DNA of 64,000 bases from Methylobacterium sp. NEAU K (GTDB taxonomy: Bacteria; Pseudomonadota; Alphaproteobacteria; Rhizobiales; Beijerinckiaceae). The translations under genes and the position numbers were made by a program. The notes beneath the pieces are model-generated. The model searched no databases. It was not told where the DNA came from and saw only the letters and a program-made list of their open reading frames with translations. The stretch lies in assembly GCF_030700285.1 (NCBI RefSeq), contig NZ_JAUYZJ010000004.1:124001-188000 (forward strand). Reading direction: 5' to 3'. Shown piece by piece: positions 58,077-64,000 of the stretch. Position 1 is the stretch's first letter; each line of letters opens with the position of its first letter.

Positions 58077-59750
58077 CTAAACTTCCACCACCTGCACGTG
58101 ACAGGCGGGCTTCTTGCCCCAGGCCTCGTTGACGGCGGTCCGCACGGCCCGGTCGACCGCCTTCTCGACGCCCTCAGAATCCTTGAGCTTGCCGCGCGAC
58201 AGGCCCGACAGGCTGCGTGAGACCGCATCGACCACCGTCTCGATCAGTGGCTCGCCGGAGCGCCCCCGGTTCGGCAGGCCGATGATGTCCACGGCCGGCT
58301 CGCCAAGCACGACGCCGTCCTCGTCGATAGCGATGGCGACTGAGACGAGACCGGCCTGCATGAGCTTGCGCCGCTCGGGGATCGCCCGGTCCTTCTCGTC
58401 GATCAGGACGTTGCCGTCCTTGAACAGGCGGCCGGCCTTCACGTGGTCGATCACCTCGGGCCTGCCGGGGCTCAGGCGGACGAGGCTGCCGTTGCGGGCC
58501 TTGACCACGTTCTGCACGCCCTGGGCCCGGGCGAAGCGGGCATGCTCGTCGAGATGCAGCGCCTCGCCGTGCACCGGGATGGCGGTGCCCGGTCGCGTCC
58601 ACTTGTACATCTCGACCATCTCGTCCCGCCGGGGATGGCCGGAGACATGGACCAGGTCGGTGCGGTCGGTGATCACCTCGACGCCCTGTTCGATCAGGTC
58701 GTTGATGATCGAGCCGACGTCGCGCTCGTTACCGGGGATCGCCCGCGAGGAGAAGATCACCCGGTCGCCTGCGGTCAGGCTGATATCCGGGTGATCGCGA
58801 CGGGAGACCCGGGCCAAAGCCGCCCGCGGCTCGCCCTGCGAGCCCGTGAGCAGGGCCACGACGCGCTCGCGGGGCAGGCTCTTCCAGGAATCCGAGCGTC
58901 GAAATTCCGGCAGGCCGTCGAGGTATCCGCACTCGCGCGCCACGTCGATCACCCGGTCCATGGCGCGGCCGACCGCGACGACCTCGCGTCCGCACGCCGC
59001 GGCGGCCTCGGCCACCGCGCGGATGCGGGCCACGTTCGACGCGAAGGTGGTCACCGCAACCCGGTGGGGCGAGTCCGCGATCATCCTCTTCAGGGTGGCG
59101 GCGACCTCCCGCTCGCTCGGGGAAAAACCCTCGCGCACGACGTTGGTCGAGTCGCACACCAGCGCCAGGATGCCCTCGTCGCCCAGCGCCGTGAACGCCT
59201 CGGGCGAGGTGACGTCGCCGGCCACCGGCGTCGGATCGATCTTCCAGTCGCCGGTATGGACCACGAGGCCCGCCGCCGTGCGGATCGCGATGGCATTCGA
59301 CTCGGGGATCGAGTGCGAGACCGGCACGTAGTCGACCTCGAACGGGCCGACGGTCACGCGCCGGCCGGGCTTGATCTCCCGCAGGTCGACCTTCGGGGCG
59401 CCCGGCTCGGACAAGCGGCGGGTCTCCAGCAGGTTCTTGGCGAAGCGGGTCGCGTAGACCGGTACCTTGAGCCGGGGCCACAATTCCGAGATCGCACCGA
59501 TATGGTCTTCGTGCGCGTGGGTGATGAAGATCCCCAGCAGATCCTTCCGCTTCTCCTCGATGAAGGAGAGATCGGGGAACATCAGGTCGATCCCCGGCAT
59601 CTGCTCCTCACCGGCGAAGCCCATGCCGCAATCGACCATGATCCATTTGCGGCCCTTCTCCGGCCCGAACCCATACAGGGCCGCATTCATTCCGATCTCG
59701 CCCACGCCGCCGAGCGGCAGGAAGACCAGCTCCTCCTGTCCCATCACCAT
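58077..59750 (-). CDS. rnj: Ribonuclease J
   Basis: RNase J is a 5'-3' exo- and endoribonuclease in alphaproteobacteria, matured rRNA and mRNA turnover being its known roles. The 557-residue protein has the metallo-beta-lactamase motif THAHEDHIGAI (near residue 77), the SHSIPESNAI segment, the beta-CASP domain (about 210-370; TGSQGEPRAALARVS) and the HVSGHPRRDEM motif, and a C-terminal dimerisation domain. It lies 16 bases from birA in the nuo-birA-rnj-mce order. The start at 59750 has two close Met codons; either gives the same conserved core. Confidence 0.95.
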   Translation of the reverse strand: MVMGQEELVFLPLGGVGEIGMNAALYGFGPEKGRKWIMVDCGMGFAGEEQMPGIDLMFPDLSFIEEKRKDLLGIFITHAHEDHIGAISELWPRLKVPVYATRFAKNLLETRRLSEPGAPKVDLREIKPGRRVTVGPFEVDYVPVSHSIPESNAIAIRTAAGLVVHTGDWKIDPTPVAGDVTSPEAFTALGDEGILALVCDSTNVVREGFSPSEREVAATLKRMIADSPHRVAVTTFASNVARIRAVAEAAAACGREVVAVGRAMDRVIDVARECGYLDGLPEFRRSDSWKSLPRERVVALLTGSQGEPRAALARVSRRDHPDISLTAGDRVIFSSRAIPGNERDVGSIINDLIEQGVEVITDRTDLVHVSGHPRRDEMVEMYKWTRPGTAIPVHGEALHLDEHARFARAQGVQNVVKARNGSLVRLSPGRPEVIDHVKAGRLFKDGNVLIDEKDRAIPERRKLMQAGLVSVAIAIDEDGVVLGEPAVDIIGLPNRGRSGEPLIETVVDAVSRSLSGLSRGKLKDSEGVEKAVDRAVRTAVNEAWGKKPACHVQVVEV

Positions 59751-59766
59751 CTGTCGTCGTCCAACA

Positions 59767-60570
59767 TCATGCCGCCGTCGCGGCCGTTCCGAAATGCACC
59801 TCGCCCGCCGTCACGGTATGCCGGTTCCCGTCGGGGGCGAGGATCACGAGCCGCCCCCCCTCGTCGATTGTCTCGAACACGCCCCGTAAGGTATGCCCGC
59901 CGCTGCGAACCGCGATCTCCGATCCAAGACCCGCGGCCCGCGCGAGCCAGTCCTCGCGCAGGTGAGCGAAATTTCGTCCCCGGTCCCAGGCGCGCGCCCG
60001 CACGGCCATCCGGTCCGAGAGTTGTTCCAGTAGCGCTTCGGCGCCGCCTGCGTAACCCGTCGCGGCCAAGCATACGGCGCCGAGCCCGTCCGGGGCGGCC
60101 GCGACGTTGACGCCGAAGCCGATTACCGCGGCCCTGCGGCCGCCCGGAAGCGTCTCCGCCTCCAGCAGCAGCCCCGCCAGCTTCCCGCCCCCGAGCAGCA
60201 CGTCGTTCGGCCACTTGAGCCGGAAAGATCGTGTGCGGGTCCCGGCTCCGGTATCCGGCACGGTGCCGCAGGCCGCCTCCAGCGCCTCGATCAGCGCGAG
60301 CCCCGCGACGAAGCCGAGTTCGGCGAGGTGGTCCGGCGCCACCCCGCTCACCGGCCAGAGCACGCTTGCCGCGAGGTTGCCCGGCAGGGACGCCCAGGCA
60401 TTGCCCCGCCGGCCCCGGCCCGACTCCTGGCTATGGGTGATCACCCAGAGCGGTCCCGTCTCGCCCGCCCGCGCCCGCTCCATCGCCTCCGTGTTGGTCG
60501 AGCCGAGCCGGTCGTGGACATGGAGGCGGTGGCCCTGGGCGCGCGCCTCTGGCCCGAGTCGGTAGCTCAA
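59767..60570 (-). CDS. birA: Biotin-[acetyl-CoA-carboxylase] ligase
   Basis: BirA attaches biotin to the carrier domains of acetyl-CoA, propionyl-CoA or pyruvate carboxylases. The 267-residue protein has the biotin-binding GSTNTEAMERARAGETGPLWVITHSQESGRGRRGNAW motif, FRLKWPNDVLLGGGKLAGLLLEAE, IGFGVNV, and a C-terminal SH3-like domain with GVFETIDEGGRLVIL. It lacks the N-terminal DNA-binding domain of E. coli BirA, so it is a ligase only. It follows nuoN on the same strand; the association with nuo is common in alphaproteobacteria. Confidence 0.94.
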   Translation of the reverse strand: MSYRLGPEARAQGHRLHVHDRLGSTNTEAMERARAGETGPLWVITHSQESGRGRRGNAWASLPGNLAASVLWPVSGVAPDHLAELGFVAGLALIEALEAACGTVPDTGAGTRTRSFRLKWPNDVLLGGGKLAGLLLEAETLPGGRRAAVIGFGVNVAAAPDGLGAVCLAATGYAGGAEALLEQLSDRMAVRARAWDRGRNFAHLREDWLARAAGLGSEIAVRSGGHTLRGVFETIDEGGRLVILAPDGNRHTVTAGEVHFGTAATAA

Positions 60571-60636
60571 GGCGAAGGTTTCACGTTGTGCCGCATTCCC
60601 GTCCCGCGCGCCGGAGGCCGCCCGTCCGAGAATGAC

Positions 60637-62082
60637 CTAGAACAGCGACCGGGCCGCCCGGCCGGCGGCGCCGACCAGCGGTCCGGGCAGCAGGAAGAAC
60701 AGCACGACCACGATGCTCGACAGGGCCAGAACTACGCGCAGGCCCGGCGCCATCGCCTCGTAGGGCTCCTTCGGCTCGTCGAAATACATGATCCGCACGA
60801 TGCGCAGGTAGTAGTAGGCGCCGACCACGCTGGTCACGACCCCGATCACCGCCAACGTCACGAGGCCCGCCTTGATGGCGGCGGCGAACACGTAGAACTT
60901 TGCGAAGAACCCCGCGAGCGGCGGGATGCCGGCCAGCGAGAACATCATGGCGGCGAGGCAGAAGGCCAGCCACGGATGCGTGCGCGAGAGGCCGGACAGG
61001 TCCTCGATCGACTCGAACATCACGTCCCGGCGCCGGAGCGACAGGATGATCGCGAAGGTGCCGAGCGTCATCGCCAGGTAGATGATCATGTAGGTGACGA
61101 GCCCGCTGATCCCCTCCTCCGAGCCGGCGGCGAGCCCGATCAGCGCATAGCCGATATTGGCGATCGACGAGTAGGCCATCAGGCGCTTGATCGAGCGCTG
61201 GCCGATGGCCGCGAAGGAGCCGAGCGCCATCGACACCACGGACACGAAGATGAAGATCTGCTGCCAGACCGCCGTCACGTCCGGCAGAGCGCCGATGAAC
61301 ACCCGCACGGTCATCGAGACCGCCGCCATCTTCGGTGCGGAGGCGAAGAAGGCGGTCACTGGGGTCGGCGAGCCTTCGTAGACGTCCGGCGTCCACATAT
61401 GGAACGGCACCGCCGACATCTTGAAGCAGACGCCCGCCGCCACGAACACGATCCCCAGCACGATGCCGAGCCCAACATTCTCGTTGAGCGCCGAGACGAT
61501 ACCCGGGAACGAGACGGTGCCGGTGAACCCGTAGATCAGCGAGGCGCCGTAGAGCAGCATCCCGGAGGAGAGCGCCCCGAGCACGAAGTACTTGAGGCCG
61601 GCCTCCGTCGACTTGGCGTCGTCCCGGTGGAACGCCGCGATCACGTAGGCGGCGAGCGATTGCAGCTCCAGGCCGAGATATAGCGCGATCAGGTCGTTGG
61701 CCGACACCATCACCATCATGCCGATGGTGCAGAGAACGATCAGGACGGGGAATTCGAACCGGTCGATGCGCTCACGCTTGAAAAAGTCGTGCGCCAGCAG
61801 GATCGTCGCGGCCGAGCCCAGCAGCACCAGCGACTTCATCACCTTGGAGAAGGCATCCGAGACGAACGCCCCCGACAGGGTGGTCACGCGGCCGTGCGCC
61901 GGCTGCGACAGCACCACGAACAGGGCCAGCAGCAGAAGGATCAGGGCGCCGATGCTCACGGTCTCGGCCGAGCGCTCGCCGCGCCAAGCGCCGTAGAGGA
62001 TCAGGATCATCACGCCGACGCCGAGGATCAACTCGGGCAGGAGCGGTGCGAGCGAGGGCAGGACGGATTGGACGGTGGGCAT
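60637..62082 (-). CDS. nuoN: NADH-quinone oxidoreductase subunit N
   Basis: NuoN is one of the three antiporter-like membrane subunits of complex I. The 481-residue protein has about 14 hydrophobic helices, with the key Lys and Glu positions expected in GLELQSLAAYVIAAF (Glu) and in the Lys of SVEAGLKYFVLGALSSG-like TEAGLKYFVLGALSSG, and HMWTPDVYEGSPTPVTAFFASAPKMAAV. The start at 62082 begins the first helix; an upstream in-frame ATG lies in the nuoM-nuoN gap. It is followed by birA. Confidence 0.95.
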   Translation of the reverse strand: MPTVQSVLPSLAPLLPELILGVGVMILILYGAWRGERSAETVSIGALILLLLALFVVLSQPAHGRVTTLSGAFVSDAFSKVMKSLVLLGSAATILLAHDFFKRERIDRFEFPVLIVLCTIGMMVMVSANDLIALYLGLELQSLAAYVIAAFHRDDAKSTEAGLKYFVLGALSSGMLLYGASLIYGFTGTVSFPGIVSALNENVGLGIVLGIVFVAAGVCFKMSAVPFHMWTPDVYEGSPTPVTAFFASAPKMAAVSMTVRVFIGALPDVTAVWQQIFIFVSVVSMALGSFAAIGQRSIKRLMAYSSIANIGYALIGLAAGSEEGISGLVTYMIIYLAMTLGTFAIILSLRRRDVMFESIEDLSGLSRTHPWLAFCLAAMMFSLAGIPPLAGFFAKFYVFAAAIKAGLVTLAVIGVVTSVVGAYYYLRIVRIMYFDEPKEPYEAMAPGLRVVLALSSIVVVLFFLLPGPLVGAAGRAARSLF

Positions 62083-62195
62083 CGGTTCCGCCTTAGAGCA
62101 TCTTCCGCCGAAGTGGTCGCCGGTCCGGCGCGCGAAAATGCGATACGACAAGGGACGAGACGTCCGGCCCTGATCAGGGGATCAGGGCCAGGCTT

Positions 62196-63716
62196 CTAGC
62201 GCGGGAGCGGCAGCGCGGCGGCCGCAGTCTGGGTGTTCGCGAGTGCGGCCTTCATGCCCGTCATCAGCGCCTCGGTGGAGGGCGCGAACACGTCGAGCAC
62301 GGGGGCCGGATGCACGCCGTAGTAGATTGTCAGCGCCACAAGCGGCGCCAGGATGATCTTCTCGCGGGTGTCCAAGTCGAGGATGCCCTGGAGGTTGGGC
62401 TTCTCCAGCTTGCCGTAGATCACCCTGGCATAGAGCCACAGCGCGTAGCCAGCCGAGAGGATGATCCCGAAGGTCGAGAAGAAGGCGACGTTCGGGTTCG
62501 CCTTGAAGGCCCCGAGCATCGACAGGAACTCGCCGACGAAGCCGGAGGTGCCGGGCAGGCCGACATTGGCCATGGTGAACACCATCATGGCCACCGCGTA
62601 GAGCGGCATGCGCTTCACGAGGCCGCCATACGCGGAGATCTCGCGAGTGTGCATCCGGTCGTAGACGACGCCGACGCAGAGGAAGAGCGCTCCCGAGACG
62701 ATCCCGTGCGAGATCATCAGGAACAGGGCGCCCTGGATGCCCTGCTCGTTCAGGGTGAACAGGCCGAGCGTCACGAAGCCCATATGGGCCACCGACGAGT
62801 AAGCGATCAGCTTCTTGATGTCGGTCTGCATCATCGCAGTGAGCGACGTGAAGATGATCGCGATCACCGAGAGGGCGAAGACCAGCGGGGCGAAATCCTG
62901 GCTCGCCACCGGCAGCATCGGCAGCGAGATCCGGATGAAGCCGTAGCCGCCCATCTTCAGCAGGATGCCCGCCAGGATCACCGACCCTGCCGTCGGCGCC
63001 TCCACGTGGGCGTCGGGCAGCCAGGTATGGACCGGCCACATCGGCATCTTCACCGCGAACGAGGCGAAGAAGGCGAGCCACAGCCAGGTCTGCATCTGCA
63101 CCGGAAAGCGGTACTGCAGCAGGGTCGGGATGTCGGTGGTGCCGGCCTGCCAGTACATCGCCATCACGGCGAGCAGCATCAGAACCGAACCGAGCAGGGT
63201 ATAAAGGAAGAACTTGAAGCTCGCGTAGATCCGGCGCTGCCCTCCCCAGATGCCGATGATCAGGAACATCGGGATCAGGCCCGCCTCGAAGAAGAGGTAG
63301 AACAGCAGCAGATCGAGAGACTCGAAGACGCCGATCATCGTGGTCTCGAGGACCAGGAATGCGACGAAGTATTCCTTCACCCGGAAGTGGATCGAGTTCC
63401 AGGATGCGCCGATGCAGAACGGCATCAGGAACGTGGTCAGCAGCACGAGCGGCATCGAGAAGCCGTCGACGCCGAGCTTGAACCGGATCGTCTCGGCGAG
63501 CCAGGTGTGGTTCTCGACGAGCTGGAAGCTCGACGAGGACGCGTCGTAGCGCCCCCAGGCCACCAGGGAGAGGATGAAGGTGATGATCGTGGTGGCGAGC
63601 GCGGCCCAGCGGCTGTTGCGCGCGACCGCCTCCTCCTCGCCGTTCAGGGTGAGGATGAAGGCCGCGCCGCAGAGCGGCACGATCAACAGGCCGGAGAGGA
63701 TGCCGAGGCCGAGCAT
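62196..63716 (-). CDS. nuoM: NADH-quinone oxidoreductase subunit M
   Basis: NuoM is an antiporter-like proton-pumping subunit of complex I. The 506-residue protein has about 14 hydrophobic helices. Expected residues include the Glu in [19 protein letters not shown], Lys in [18 protein letters not shown], the [30 protein letters not shown] signature and [21 protein letters not shown]. The ATG at 63716 is one base after the nuoL stop, so the genes are tightly packed. The 113-base gap to nuoN holds no gene. Confidence 0.96.
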   Translation of the reverse strand: MLGLGILSGLLIVPLCGAAFILTLNGEEEAVARNSRWAALATTIITFILSLVAWGRYDASSSSFQLVENHTWLAETIRFKLGVDGFSMPLVLLTTFLMPFCIGASWNSIHFRVKEYFVAFLVLETTMIGVFESLDLLLFYLFFEAGLIPMFLIIGIWGGQRRIYASFKFFLYTLLGSVLMLLAVMAMYWQAGTTDIPTLLQYRFPVQMQTWLWLAFFASFAVKMPMWPVHTWLPDAHVEAPTAGSVILAGILLKMGGYGFIRISLPMLPVASQDFAPLVFALSVIAIIFTSLTAMMQTDIKKLIAYSSVAHMGFVTLGLFTLNEQGIQGALFLMISHGIVSGALFLCVGVVYDRMHTREISAYGGLVKRMPLYAVAMMVFTMANVGLPGTSGFVGEFLSMLGAFKANPNVAFFSTFGIILSAGYALWLYARVIYGKLEKPNLQGILDLDTREKIILAPLVALTIYYGVHPAPVLDVFAPSTEALMTGMKAALANTQTAAAALPLPR

Positions 63717-63717
63717 A

Positions 63718-64000
63718 TCAGTGGGCCCCCTTGGGCAAGCCGGACATCAGGTACCAGCTGATCAGACCGGCGACGCCGATGAGCATCACGAAGGCATAAT
63801 GGTAGAGGTAGCCGGTCTGGAGGCGGACCACCCCGCGGGTGACGTCCGCGACGCGCGCCGCGATGCCGTTGGGCCCGAGGCCGTCGATGATCCGGCCGTC
63901 GCCCTGCTTCCACAGGAACAGCCCGAAATCCTTGGCCGGGCGCACGAAGATCCGGTCGTAGAGTTCGTCGAAGTACCACTTGTTGAGCAGGAACCGGTAC
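63718..64000 (-). CDS. nuoL: NADH-quinone oxidoreductase subunit L, C-terminal part
   Basis: Only the last about 93 residues are inside the window; the rest lies to the right. The reading continues from [18 protein letters not shown], a NuoL-specific motif for the start of the amphipathic lateral helix, through [54 protein letters not shown] to the end. NuoL is the most distal antiporter-like subunit of complex I. The gene precedes nuoM on the same strand by one base. Confidence 0.92.
   Translation of the reverse strand, partial: YRFLLNKWYFDELYDRIFVRPAKDFGLFLWKQGDGRIIDGLGPNGIAARVADVTRGVVRLQTGYLYHYAFVMLIGVAGLISWYLMSGLPKGAH

Noticed and set aside
61740..61790. tRNA-like GGGAATTCGAACC sequence (T-loop resemblance)
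   Set aside because: It lies within nuoN and encodes conserved residues; no matching acceptor or anticodon stem is present.

Overview
The window is a high-GC alphaproteobacterial chromosome segment, most likely Methylobacterium/Methylorubrum (Rhizobiales). The evidence is a paralogue of the formaldehyde-activating enzyme Fae, accessory genes for PQQ-dependent alcohol oxidation, methylmalonyl-CoA epimerase, a NadQ-type NAD regulator, a LOV histidine kinase with a single-domain response regulator, and the alphaproteobacterial order nuoL-nuoM-nuoN-birA-rnj-mce-DUF1467-proS-lolC-lolD. LexA boxes are of the alphaproteobacterial direct-repeat type (GTTC-N7-GTTC). No rRNA, tRNA, CRISPR array, prophage or insertion sequence was seen. 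It reads as core chromosome with small accessory insertions and intergenic palindromic repeats.

Layout. 1-10.1 kb: thiE (cut by the edge), nadQ, panB, a three-gene quinoprotein accessory module with a divergent TetR regulator, queC-queD, divergent cobT/cobS, a DUF1289 protein and a membrane-anchored aspartyl protease. 10.1-20.7 kb: dusA, a Cache-HAMP chemoreceptor, an SDR oxidoreductase, three overlapping very small membrane-protein genes, an outer-membrane beta-barrel protein with a strikingly AT-rich upstream region, ureE without urease genes, a glycine-zipper lipoprotein, a TerB/DnaJ protein coupled to an amidase, terC and a guanidinium exporter. 20.7-30.5 kb: an MFS transporter, a flavoprotein, a secreted collagen-like protein and the SOS mutasome imuA-imuB-dnaE2. 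30.5-41.7 kb: LOV kinase and regulator, the Fae paralogue, lexA, comEC, gltX, gltA and an alkA-like glycosylase. 41.7-51 kb: parC, recO, chaC, small secreted proteins and dnaE (replicative). 51-64 kb: an SOS-type small membrane peptide divergent from a glycosyltransferase, lolD-lolC, proS, a probable small RNA, mce, rnj, birA, nuoN, nuoM and the end of nuoL.

The most coherent theme is DNA damage. Four good LexA boxes precede imuA-imuB-dnaE2, lexA, parC (at a distance) and an unannotated 34-residue membrane peptide. That peptide resembles, in size, topology and regulation, the SOS-induced inner-membrane peptides SidA (Caulobacter) and TisB (E. coli). I consider it the best candidate here for an undescribed element. 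Other less usual items are the overlapping trio of tiny membrane proteins, an orphan small-RNA transcription unit at about 56.5 kb, a Fae paralogue apparently lacking the catalytic histidine, and a glycosyltransferase whose only sensible start codon is ATT. All functional calls come from reading motifs and order by eye; no database search was run.
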